Assembly (NCBI GenBank): GCA_032358165.1
Contig: JAALGY010000062.1
Coordinates: forward strand, 372,001-436,000
Source: Diplosphaera chodatii
Taxonomy: Eukaryota; Chlorophyta; Trebouxiophyceae; Prasiolales; Stichococcaceae
Direction of reading: 5' to 3'
DNA length: 64,000 bases
Shown here: positions 47,206 to 57,748 of the stretch, piece after piece
Position numbering within the stretch: the stretch's first letter is position 1
How the letters are laid out: every line of letters begins with the position of its first letter
Translations under genes and position numbers: made by a program
Notes under the pieces: model-generated
What the model saw: the letters and a program-made list of their open reading frames with translations, nothing else
Databases searched by the model: none
What the model was told of the DNA's origin: nothing

Positions 47206-47980
47206 ATGGGGTCCACCAAAAGCGACATTGCACTTGTTGCTGACAGCAGCCCGCCAAGGACAGCCGCCTCGGCCACCGAAATCCTGGCTGCGGCTCTCTC
47301 GGAGCTCCTGAGGGAAGCCAAGCGGCACACTGCGCTGCTGGAAGTTCTGGTCAAAGGCCCAGCAGGCGTCTCACCTCCTTCGCCAGCAGGCACTCCTGCA
47401 GCAGAGCCACGGAAATCTGCAGCGGCAAGGGCAGCAGTAGTGGTGCCAGCGTCGCCAAAGGCCAACAGAGGCACACTGAACGGCAGTACTGGCGGCGGCA
47501 GCCCCCGCTTCAGCGTGGAGGAGCTCCGGGCTCGTGCGAGGGCGCACAACCACCTACTGGACATCGACAGCCCCAAGTCGCGTGCTATGCTAGCATTACT
47601 GCGAGACGACGGTAACGTGCCCGATCACTTCCCGGTGCGCTGGGAAAGAATGTTTCATTCATGCTAGTGGTCAATTGTCTTGCACTTTTGAGGTTTCATG
47701 CCAATGCCATCTGACGGGTGCTGACATTACAGCAACAGCATGGGCTGGTCTTCAGGTACAGCAGATTTGTTCCGTAGCAGAAGCACGGTCGTATCAGTCC
47801 CATGCTCACCAGTGGTCAATGCTGGCACAGGCAGACATGGACGGCTTCAGGGCGCTGACATCGCAGCAGCTGCATGGACTTCTGCGCGCATATGGGCTGC
47901 CCGACAGCAACGCCACGCTCAGCAGCCAACGGGCGGCATTCGGGCGCTTCATCGGGCTGCACAAGTACTGCAGGGGATGA
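47206..47980 (+). CDS. Small protein with C-terminal SAP/LEM-like helix pair, unknown function
   Basis: Not recognised. My model has two exons, 47206-47611 and 47781-47980 (phase 1), giving 201 aa. The N-terminal half has a helix with Leu heptads (ATEILAAALSELLREAKRHT) that could be a coiled coil, then a Pro/Ala/Ser/Lys-rich linker (AAVVVPASPKANRGTLNGS). A second helix follows (FSVEELRARARAHNHLLDI). The C-terminus, MDGFRALTSQQLHGLLRAYG, ends FGRFIGLHKYCRG and resembles the two-helix SAP/LEM fold that binds DNA or partners. Without the intron the first exon stops at TAG 47665-47667 with the tail VPDHFPVRWERMFHSC. An upstream exon near 46756-46882 is possible because the frame is open from 47080 and acceptors exist at 47138 and 47148. 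Confidence 0.5.
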
Positions 47981-48405
47981 AACGTCAGCGCAATAGGGGA
48001 GGTTGTTGGTGGGATGCCAGCCCGGCTGTGGGGCCGAGTATGAAAGGCGCATGAGCGATTGTCAGTTTCCAGGTCGGGCACTGAAGTTGGCACCCTGGTT
48101 GCCTACTGTAGATGTTGAACGGCAACACAACAGTGTCCTCGCAACCTGCTTTCCCCCAGAGCTCAATGGCGCCCCAACATGGGCCGTCAGTCCGAGTCGC
48201 CAGCTGCATCGTCAGCATCATCCGCCGCATCATCCTCTGCATCATCGTCGCCGCCGCCGCCGCCGGCCAGCTTCGCTGCATAGGCTGCCTTTTCCTCCTT
48301 CGCTCGTTCCTGCATATGCACGAGAGTTGTATTATAGAGGACGACTCACGATGTCCACCCTAGACCTTCACTGAATCTGTGGATCGGAGGGGACTTTCTG
48401 GGTGA
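47981..48405. other. Intergenic space between convergent genes
   Basis: This 425-bp stretch lies between the stop of the small unknown gene and the stop of SSRP1, and presumably is both 3' UTRs. A CATCATC/CGCCGC-rich patch at about 48210-48265 is the only compositional feature. Confidence 0.45.
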
Positions 48406-51400
48406 TCAGACGGGCTTCACCTTGTCGGCGGCCGCCTGCTCCTCGAACTCCTTTTTGTCCTCCAGGGTGGCCGCCCGCCACAGCTCGCCCAGCTTCCGGC
48501 CCACCTCCCCGAAGGCGATGCCCGGGTTGTCGGCCTTGACCTTCTCCCGGTTGGCGTTGGAGAAGAACATGAACGCCGACATGGCCTGCGCAAACAGGCG
48601 TGCCACTTGCAGCAGGCTATTTGCGTCACGAGCAAGTGTGGGCGTCTCCATGATCATGCTCACTCGCATGAAATGACTGCAAGCTGCATGGGCATGAGAT
48701 ACAGGAGCACAACGTGCATGCAGCGCAGCGTCTGCCACTGAAACACATGGTGTTAGAAGGCGACGCTGCCGCACTAGTGACCAGCAGGCGAAAGCGGCAT
48801 GTGAAAAGAGAGAGAGAGAAATAAGCTGCAGCATGACATGGAGCCCCAGCTCACGTTCTTGGGCGCGTTCTTGTCCTTCTTGGCCCGCGCCTTCTTGGGC
48901 TTGCCGTCCTTGTTGAGCTTGGCCGGCTTCTCCTTGGCCGCCGCCTTGGGCGCCTTGGCCTTCTTGGGCGCCGGGCTGGCGTCGGACGAGGGTGCCGGCC
49001 GCTTCTTGGGCTTCGGCGCCGCCTCCTGCAGTAGCGTGACACATGCTCCACCGTGCTGTGGCTGGGAAAACAGTGCATGATATCCTGGTGGCCTTCGCCT
49101 GCTCTGCCGGTGCCGCAGGCATCACCACCCTCAGGTCACTGACGGCCCGAGGGATGCTGCAACTCGCAAAGGCGCACCTCTGCATCATCAAACCCGCTGT
49201 CGTCATCGTCGTCGTCATCGTCCTCATCCTCGGCGCCGCCCGCCTCGAAGTCCTCATCCTCCGACTCGTCTTCGTCGTCCGCCTCCATGCGGGCGATGCC
49301 TGCACATCATGGGCAGGCCATCGTACACTTGAATGGTCACAGAAATGAAGAAAGTGTTTGTAGTCGATGCTGCCCCAGCAGCCAGCCGAATGGCCGACTG
49401 GCTGCGCACCTGACAGGAAAGCATCAAGCAGAAGCAGCCGACCTGCACCCTTGTGCTCATACCGCCTACAGGACATCCGCACTAGATGGTCGCAACAGCA
49501 TCTGGAGCGGCACCAGTGTCCACGTCGTCGCCCAGGTCGAGGTCCAGGGTGCGCTGGCCGCCGCCCGGGCCGCGCTCCGCCTCCGCCAGGTTGGCGACCG
49601 GCAGCCCCTTGACGCTGATGAACTGGAACAGGTTGGTCCACTCCCCCTTCTGGATGCCCCGGAACAGGTACTCCTGCAGCCCGAGCACGCCGGATCTGAG
49701 CAGCGGACAGCTCCTCGGGCTTGCTGACCTGCAGAACCAGCGCTCACTTGGAGTGCCCACCATGCAGCAATCGCACGTCCTGCGGCACCCTTCACGGCGA
49801 GCCCGGCATGTAGCCCGGAGCCGGTGGGGTGGTGTCCGATTTACGAACTCATACTCGTCCCAGTGCAGTGACTGCTGGGCCTGCCAGCCTGGCAGCCGAG
49901 CTCCAAACCAGTGATGACCAGCAAGTGGCAGTTCCACCTGGTCTGTACGGTCGCGGATGGCCAGGTCGAAGGTTTTGGTGGAGGCGGCGCCGCCGCCGCC
50001 CTGCCGGCAGAACTCCACAGACTCCACGTCCTCGTGCAGCAGCAGCAGCGGCGGCTTGTGCACGTAGAAGAACGCGCGCTCCAAGGGGTACAGGTACCCG
50101 TCGTCCGCCTGTGGGTGGAAGGATGGTGGAGTCATGACCAACGAGCAAACGCAGCGCGCATGCCGCTGTGTTCAGCCACAAGCACTGGGCGCAGAGGCCG
50201 TAAGTGGCAAGTTTTGGAAGCAGCGGGCTGCACATGCAGTGACGTCAAGTGCAGGCTGAGCTTCCGGGCAGCATGGGTACCTTGTACGAGCAGCGGACGG
50301 CGGGCGTGTCGTCGGCGGAGCGAAACTGGCCGGGGCGCGTGAGCCGCGCGCCGCTGAGCCCCCGCAGCGCCTTTGCAAACACCTCGCCGCTGGGGCCGCT
50401 CAGCTCCGCCGCCAGCTTGCCCTTGTGCTGCAGCAGGTGGCGAGCATTGTCACTTACGCCTCCTCTGCATGCCCAATATGGCATGCTCAAGCAGCTGATC
50501 TGCCCCCCCCCGGCTCTTATTGCAGGACTGTTGTGACAGCCAAAGCATGTATTGACTGTGGGCAGTCTGATTGGACACCCTGCACTGACTCCACGCAGAG
50601 CCTGCACACCTTCTCGTTTTTGGCATCGATCTGCTCCGGCGTCATCTCCAGGTTCAGGGTGACCTCCTCGTCCGTGTGAAAGTGCGCCAGCACGTGCGCG
50701 TAGTGCGTCTGCCCCTTGCGGATGGGCGGGTCCAGGGCTGCCACCACCAGCGTGTGGGGGCTGTGCGGCTTGGGCAGCACAAACACCCGCTGCAGCGCGT
50801 CGTACTGCACCCGATAGTCCTGGTTCTGCAGCGTCAAGCCAGGACGCCAGGAGTCAGGTAGACGATCCTGCCATCCACCCAGCTGTAGACACAGCGCAGG
50901 TAGACCTGCTGCATCAGCCCCATCACTGTTGTTTGGCAGCACCCAGTGCCACAGTCACACCGCAATGCGTTGTACCTGCCCCACAAGCTTGAGGTAGCTG
51001 TTGTATAGCTCGATGCTGAAGCGGCCGCGAGGCGCCAACACCTGCGATGGCGTACAGCAAGGTGCGCGTTACATTTCAGGCTGTAGCGGCAGGCACACCA
51101 TGCACACTGCCGGACATGGTGTATGCATCCATGCAGGCCCTGCGCTTGGCAAGTGCCCTGATGAAACGCCCTGTCACACCTGGACTGTGTCGAAGGTGGC
51201 GACGGGGTCTGTGGTGTCGCCCGCGTCACCTGTCAAGGCTGCCACTGAGTCTAAAAACACCTGCAACACACGCACAAAAGGCGTGACACGACTGTGCATG
51301 TACTTCATACCCGCTTTAGAAGGGCAGTACACTACTGTACGCCCTGGCATGGTGTCATGAGTCGAGTCTTGCAGCCGTGGCCGGCCATGCAGCAGGAATG

Positions 51401-52662
51401 CCCACCTTCGATGCCGGGACCTCCTCATCGCCGGCGTACCGCTCGTTGTCCCGTGGCACGTAGAACGTCATCTCACACAGCGCGTCCTCCTTCTCAGCGG
51501 CTGCTGTGTCAGGGAGGAACTCTAGCATCACCTCGTCCTTCCCCTGCTGCACCTGCAGCCAAGGAACGCCAAAAGGTGTGGACAACAAAGTGCAGTCCAG
51601 CCAGCAAGTGGCGTCAGGGTTACCGAGCTAGCTCAGTATGTCAGACATCCGGCACGCCGCAGAGCCCGACCTGTGTGACGTCCGGCAGCGCGACGCTGAA
51701 CAGCGGCTTGGAGCCGACGGTGAACTGCAGCGTCTCATTGTCCACAATGGCGTCGCCCCAGTTGCGGCCGCTGGCTGACATGGCGACCTCCTGTGGAGTC
51801 CAGGAACAGCATGCCGTTGCAGCCCACGTGAGTCTGAGGAGGGCATATCATGACGCTGGATCACCAAATTGCGCAGCAATCCGCGAACCTTGAGGTCTTG
51901 CCCAAAATTGGCGTTGCTGATGTCCCGCAACTTGTCATAGTCCTGCAAATTGCTCCAACATGCTGGCATTGCTGTTGTTCCGGTGAGTCTGTCAGCAGGA
52001 ACTTCCGCCATGACTTGCAGCATGTTTCTTTTCACATTGTATGTTGCATCAAGCTGGACTGTATGTACCTGTTCCCTGAAGCCTGCAAACACTGATGTTG
52101 GCTTGTTCGCCTGCCGCACATTGAGCGTGCCGCCCTTGGGGATGCGCACCCACTCCAGGCTCTCGATGTCTGCGTTGGATACTACACTACTGTAAGGACA
52201 TGACCCAACTGCAGTGTTGTGCATGTCGTGTGACACCGCGTGTTGCTACTGTGCCGCGGCTAACCTCTCTTCGCCAGCTCCAGCTTGCGACCGCCTCCGC
52301 TCTTGCGCCAGACGATGCCCTGCTGGTCGATCGTCAGCTGCCCTTGGCTCTGCAGCAGCGTTCAATGCCCATCAACGCAAGCGCAGGTGCTTCAGCAAGG
52401 GGTGTTGCTTCTACTTCACGGACGCGTATGGCGCTGTGCATGCTGTGCCGACCTGACCCTTGTGTGCCCAACGAGAGACACGTCCATTAAACTGAGGCTG
52501 TTCGTACGAGGCTACAGCATTCTGACGGATAGTTGGCAGCATGCAACTTGTCTAAAACTGCCATGCTTTTGAATGGCGCAGCGCAGGCATGCAGCCGCTT
52601 ACCGCCCCTCCTCTGCTACCCAGAGTGATGCTGCCGAACTGGTGCATTCCTGGCTCGCCCAT
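48406..52662 (-). CDS. SSRP1: FACT complex subunit SSRP1 (plant-type, with HMG box)
   Basis: SSRP1 pairs with SPT16 to form FACT, the histone chaperone that opens nucleosomes for transcription and replication. The first exon gives MGEPGMHQFGSITLGSRGG, matching the family N-terminus. Then come QLTIDQQGIVWRKSGGG, DIESLEWVRIPKGGTLNVR and SASGRNWGDAIVDNETLQF (plant-like), followed by LCEMTFYVPRDNERYAGDEE, FSIELYNSYLKLVGQ and QYDALQRVFVLPKPHSPHT, which form the two PH-like SSRP domains. The middle domain includes YLYPLERAFFYVHKPPLLLL and EYLFRGIQKGEWTNLFQF. An acidic stretch (DEDDDDDDDDSGFDD, near 49200-49240) and a Lys-rich stretch lead to a C-terminal HMG box, MSAFMFFSNANREKVKADNP then GRKLGELWRAATLEDKKEFE. 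The stop is TGA 48408-48406. There are about 15 exons. It is divergent from the LC1 gene. Keeping the HMG box is typical of plants and metazoans, not of yeast Pob3. Confidence 0.96.
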
Positions 52663-53204
52663 GAGGCCACACTGCCCAGGCCAGCGGCCCTTGTGCTCCC
52701 TTTCGCGTCCAAGGACCGGTGCTATTGCTCGAGTTCGATCAGCAAATTTGGTATTGAAATCTGAAGCTGTGAAGACAGCCGCCTCTTTCTGTTTCTGGGT
52801 CGGAATGACGCCAGTTCCGGATCAGTCGGTCATGTTCCGCTGCACTGAACGCTGATCTTTGGCATGTTTTGTAGCAGCGGTGCTTTCTGCTTTGCTGCAA
52901 TGCTGCTACTGCCACTGCTTCCTCTGGTGGACCATCCAATGGATCTCTGGTTGGCGCTGCTCCTTGCCGCACTGTGGGGTGCCTGCTTTAAGCTGTCTGC
53001 GATTGACCGCATAGATCAAGGACTCCTGCGCAGGGACACATGCCAGCTTATTGCTGCTGAGCACGCGCTGATACCCGGCAGCGTCTACAAGCTACCCCTT
53101 CTGCTGCGGCGCTGAGCAGCTGGCTGAAATCTTTCCACCGTTGTGAGATACCTCTTGAGAGTAGATCATAGCATCAGGAGTCCGATGCGCGGCTGGTGAC
53201 GGGC
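52663..53204. promoter_or_regulatory. Shared upstream region of SSRP1 and LC1
   Basis: This 542-bp gap between divergent start codons must hold both promoters. An 84-codon hydrophobic ORF on the plus strand (52864-53115) is most likely fortuitous. No TATA box is evident. Confidence 0.4.
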
Positions 53205-54401
53205 ATGGCAGGACCCACTACCATCAAGGACGCCATTGCCAAGTTCGAGCAGCGCACCAGTGCAGTTGCGATACAAGCGGAGACGGCACGTCGCTGTCAT
53301 TCCTGAGCGCACAAAATATCATATTGAGCCTATTGTAGCAGCCCCACTTTCGCATGCATCTTTTGTGCAGACGGACACGGCGCTGATGAGCATGCCATGA
53401 ACTTGCAATGTGACGTGCGCGCCTGTTGCAGGTCGAGCTGTGGGGACAATGCCCCCCGATCGTCAAGATGGACGCTACTCTGGGCACACTTAAGGCATGC
53501 AAGTAGGTCTAACTGCAAACATGAATGAGAGTCAGATGCTTGCTTGCAGTGCAAATACACATTCTCCAGGGACCAAGTTGTACATGGCATGCTGCATGGC
53601 ATTTAGCAGCGACACTGCAATGTGAAACTGTCAGGCACCTGGCGCTTTCCACCAACAACATCGAGAAGATCTCCAGCCTGGCGGGGCTGCCACAGCTCGA
53701 GGTGCTGTCCCTCGGGCGCAACTGCATCAAGAAGCTGGAGGGCCTGGAACCTGTTGCAGCCACTCTGAAGCAGCTTTGGATATCCTACAACCAGATTGAA
53801 AGGCTGGTAGGTGTGCTGGACTGATAGCGTGCTGTGAGCTTGAGTCATCCTGCAGGTTGGTCGCCGATGCAGGCAGTCTTGGCCATTGCAGGCTGGCATT
53901 GAGAAGCTTGGCAACCTGGAAGTCCTGTACATGAGCAACAACAAGGTCAGAGATTGGGCAGAGATTGACAAGCTTGCCGCACTTGAGCATCTCAAGGTCC
54001 GAGGCCCGCTGTCGCTTGTGTGGGTGGCTGCTGTCAATGACGATGCAGACCCTGTCGCTGCAGAGAGACAGTGCCCTGCAAGTCGAACGGTTTATCTGCA
54101 GGAGCTGCTGATCCTGAACAACCCCTGCCAAGTGGAGGCTGTCAAGAAGGCTGCAGACAAAAGCACGGCGATGGCAGACTACAGGATACAGGTCACTTGA
54201 GTCGTGCTGTGTGGATGCACCAACAGTTGGTACATGCACGGTGAAGGGGTTCGCACATACACTGGAATGTTTTTGCGTCGTTTTCAGGTCATCAAGCGAC
54301 TTCCAAGGCTGAAGAAGCTCGATGGCAATCTGGTGGATGCGGAGGAACTGGAGGCAGCCACAGGGCAGCCGGCAAGCCAGCCCAAGCCAGCAGAGGAATA
54401 G
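53205..54401 (+). CDS. DNAL1: Axonemal dynein light chain 1 (LC1), leucine-rich repeat
   Basis: LC1 binds the motor domain of the outer-arm dynein gamma heavy chain and contacts the axonemal microtubule, so it acts only in motile cilia. Exons are 53205-about 53264, 53432-53502, 53635-53806, 53892-53996, 54102-54191 and 54288-54401. The product starts [18 protein letters not shown] and continues [20 protein letters not shown]. The leucine-rich repeats read [68 protein letters not shown] and [11 protein letters not shown]. The basic end [20 protein letters not shown] and the overall length (about 200 aa) fit the family. The exon 1 end is uncertain: the conserved linker reading AVAIQAETA lies just past the only in-phase donor. 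Confidence 0.93.
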
Positions 54402-55094
54402 TACGACAAGATCGGATGGGTCAAGAGGCTGGAAATAAAGCAGTTTGACCAGCGCCATTTTACATGTATCACAAAGCGCAACCTGAGCTTGCCAATACCT
54501 GCAAAGATGCTGCAGATACACCACACTTGAGTGCCTTCGGCCATCTTGGAGCTGGTGCCAGGATGACCTTCACACGATGTACGACTTGTCTTGACCATGA
54601 TCATCAGGCATCGTCACTGGGTTGCCTCATGCGCAGCCATCTTGAGATCCATTCTGGGGCATCGACTGGCCTGCAGGACGCAACCATCACTGTGCTGCGA
54701 GGCAGGGCGGCCACAACACCACAACATAGCTCGAGTGGGCCGCTCACAGCATTTGCATTGCGAAAGAAAACCTTGGAAACACGGCAGCGGAGACCTGCAT
54801 GGGCCTTCTGATCTTCTACAGCGTAGTGGGACCTCGGAACTTGCTCTTGCTCGTTACGACATGAGCTGGTCTTGTTCTTGAGGGTACCCTCAGCGTATCC
54901 CAGCCCTCATGCTGGCCTGCAAACGCAACAGGCGGACCCCCGCAGTCTGCAGCTGGCACCGCAGCCTGCGCCCACAGGCGCCAACCCCACCGATTGTCGC
55001 GCAGCCGGCTGGCAGTGCTGCCAGGTCCTCAGCTGCGGCAGAGGCGCCGCGGGCTGGCGCGGCCAGCATGCCGCCTCAGGGTGCGCGTGGACTG
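54402..55094. other. Intergenic space between convergent LC1 and SR-protein genes
   Basis: This 693-bp stretch lies between two stop codons and is presumably 3' UTR of both. Short ORFs cross it on the plus strand, but none has a recognisable domain. Confidence 0.45.
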
Positions 55095-57300
55095 TCACGG
55101 CGGGGTCGGGGACCGAGCGGGCTCCTGTGCAGGGGAGCGCGAATCCTCCCGCGCTGGCACGGGAGACCTGCAACAAGACCGCAGGGACGTCAGCGAAGCA
55201 TCAAGCTCAGCACAATCCTTGGCAGGTCAGCACAAGCCTTGGCAGGTGTAAGGAGCGGCACCTGAGATACAGCTTGTACCATTTGGCCTGTGAATTAGAG
55301 CACCTACGATGTGCAGCAGCATCCGTCAGAGTTCTGCAGGATGTCGATGCTTGCATGAGCATCACCTTGAGGCGGCGTGGCGGGGCGACCCATCCGCTGC
55401 TGGCGAAAGGGAGCGGCTGTCTCCTCGGCGGTTGTCAACGCGGCGATCGTCAGGCGCGCGATCGTCGTCGCGGCGGTCGTCGTCGCGCCGGCTGCTGCGC
55501 CGAGGCGGCGTCACCGAGCGGCTAGGCGAGCGTGTCGGCGAGCGCCTGCGGCCGACGTGCAAAGCAGCCTGAGCTACTTCATGGCTGAATGATGTGTGGA
55601 ACCCAGCTAAGGTGCTCAACCTGGGGGATAAAGGTAAACGCAGGCCTGCGTACATAGCCCCACGGTCTGCTCTGCAGCTCCGCCTGCCCTGCCCACTGCT
55701 CTTCATCTGCACATGCTCAACCCGCTGGATCTCGAAGGTAGTATACCGACCTGCGGGAGGAGTGGTGCGACTTCCTGGGCGGTGTGCGGCTGTAGCTGCG
55801 GCGGGGCGACCCGCTGTAGCTGCTGCTGCTGTAGCTGCGGTGGCGGCGGCGGTGGTGACTGCACCCACAGCGGTGTTGCAACCCGCCCGTCAGCCCGATG
55901 GTTCCATATCAAATCGTGCTTTCGTGTTGTTCAGGACCCATTGCAGCCAGGACCCAGTCCAGATAGAAGCTGGCATGCGCCTGCTTACCATAAGCCCTCC
56001 ACGGCTGGTAACCTGAATGGAGTGCACCTTACAGACTGCTTTCAAACTTGACGCTGCGGGTCCCAGCCTTACCTGCGGGAGGAGCGCCGGGAGTGGCGGC
56101 GCGGTGTGCGGGAGCGGCTGCGGCTACGGCTGTAGCTTCTGCGCGGGGAGCGGCTGTAGCTGCGTCGGCGGCTGCGGCGGCGGTCATCATGCCGGTCGTC
56201 ATAACGTCCCCCACCACCACCGCGAGGCGGCCCTCCATAGCCGCCTGAAGTTCAGCCAGCAGGGACTATAGATGCATAACGCAAATGTTGGATGCGACTT
56301 CAGCTTACCAGCTCCCTTGCAGCGTAACAACCATGGCATATGACTGCTTTACTGCACATGGTGGGCTACGACAAAGCCATCGCATATTCCATTATCAGCA
56401 CCCGCACGCACATGCGAGGTGAGGATGAAACACATACCGCGGTGGTCATCCCGGGGTGGCGCTCCCATCGCACGGTAGTCGTCTGGCCGCTTGCGGCCCT
56501 GCTGCGCGAAGACCACCGAGATCTGCAGCGCAGACGGCGACAGGCTGTTCACTTGTAAACCACGAGTTCAGTTGAAATCATGAGTCAGAAAGAAATCCCA
56601 TATCCAGCATCCTGAGATGGATGTCTGTGCAAGGCCAGGTCGGCAGAGCAAGATGGCAGGAGCCTAATGATGGGAGGGCGTGCATCTCATACGCTCACGG
56701 ACCACACTGGTACAGACTTCACAGTCAGACCGCTCAGCGGAGTTTGCGGCGGCGCCGTGAGCCACCTCACCTCACGCCCCTCCAAGAACATCCGGTCCAG
56801 GCCCCGCTGCGCATCCTCCGCGGTCCGTTCATCCGCAAACTCAACGAAGCCGATTCCCCTCATCTCGCCCGTATAATAGTCCTGCGCATACAGAGCGCCA
56901 CCACCTCACGCCAGACAACATGCGTACTATGAAACAAGGCATAACAGTCTGAGTTGCAAACTTCCACTGAGCATGTCCTTGTTGTGCCAGACACAAGCAG
57001 CTACCTTTGGCAGGTACACGTCTCGCACAGTGCCGAACTTCTCGGCCTGGTATTTGATATCATCAATCCTGCGCTACAGTCAGCCCTGTGACAACCCGTG
57101 CTGAGGCTGCAGCAAACCCTCATGCGTGGGCAGCGACCACAATGAAAGGTTAAACGACTGCGATCCTGCATACGCCCGTCGCAATACCAGTCTACTGCGT
57201 GCAGCACTGCTGACTCGTGTGGCATGGTGCACCTGGTCGTCTTGCTCAGGTTCCGCATCAGCAGACTGCATGCTGCGTTACGCTCTCGCCGCATCGACAT
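55095..57300 (-). CDS. SCL/SC35-type SR splicing factor
   Basis: This is a serine/arginine-rich pre-mRNA splicing factor with one RRM and an RS domain, acting in nuclear speckles. The start ATG at 57300 gives the short N-terminus MSMRRERNAACSLLMRNLSK, normal for the SCL group. The RRM continues RIDDIKYQAEKFGTVRDVYL, then DYYTGEMRGIGFVEFADERT (RNP1 is RGIGFVEF), then DAQRGLDRMFLEGREISVVF and AQQGRKRPDDYR, the SCL-type RRM end. The RS region spans several exons: [40 protein letters not shown] and RRRSPTRSPSRSVTPPRRSS, with an RD-rich patch, ending ARSPTPP at TGA 55097-55095. SCL proteins bind splicing enhancers and help define splice sites. It is divergent from the SmB gene. Exon borders inside the RS region are the least certain. 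Confidence 0.92.
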
Positions 57301-57748
57301 GGCGGCACGGTGCTCAGCAGCAGAACGCTGTGTGCAACCCCTTCCAGCCCGCTTCAGATGTTCGGTAGTCGGTAGACTGGAACAGCCGCACGACGGCCAA
57401 ACCTGCAGCGCTCCCACGTCTGATGCGGCACGATCGACTGTGCGGGATCGCCACGAAGTGCGAGCGGCACGAACGCTGCTGCGCGAAGCACTCCGAGTGT
57501 CAGACGAAACCTGGCTGCCTAAACCCTGCTTGCCAGAGTGTTGAGTATAGAGCTCACAGCTCAGTGCCAGAGACGCCCCTTCCCACATAATCAAAGCCTG
57601 ATCAGCTGCGAGCGTTGATTCGATACTGTGCTGAAGCATCTGGCTGTGCGACGCCCCCGTCATAAGGCAGGTCCGTGGAGGACCCGAGCAGCACGACACT
57701 TGGCAATCAAACCACCTCAGCAGCGCCCCTGGGCGCAGGGCGGCAGCC
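57301..57748. promoter_or_regulatory. Candidate bidirectional promoter of SR-factor and SmB genes
   Basis: Only 448 bp separate the start codons of two divergent splicing genes. No TATA box is visible. Co-regulation from one promoter is an inference from spacing and related function. Confidence 0.5.

Noticed and set aside
52864..53115. 84-codon hydrophobic plus-strand ORF between SSRP1 and LC1
   Set aside because: It fills most of a 542-bp divergent promoter region, has no splice-compatible partner and no recognisable family. The Leu richness comes from ctgctgct-type sequence.
54872..55525. 217-codon plus-strand ORF opposite the SR-protein RS domain
   Set aside because: It is the complement of RS-encoding exons. 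The minus strand gives proper SR/RS repeats and a spliced C-terminus.
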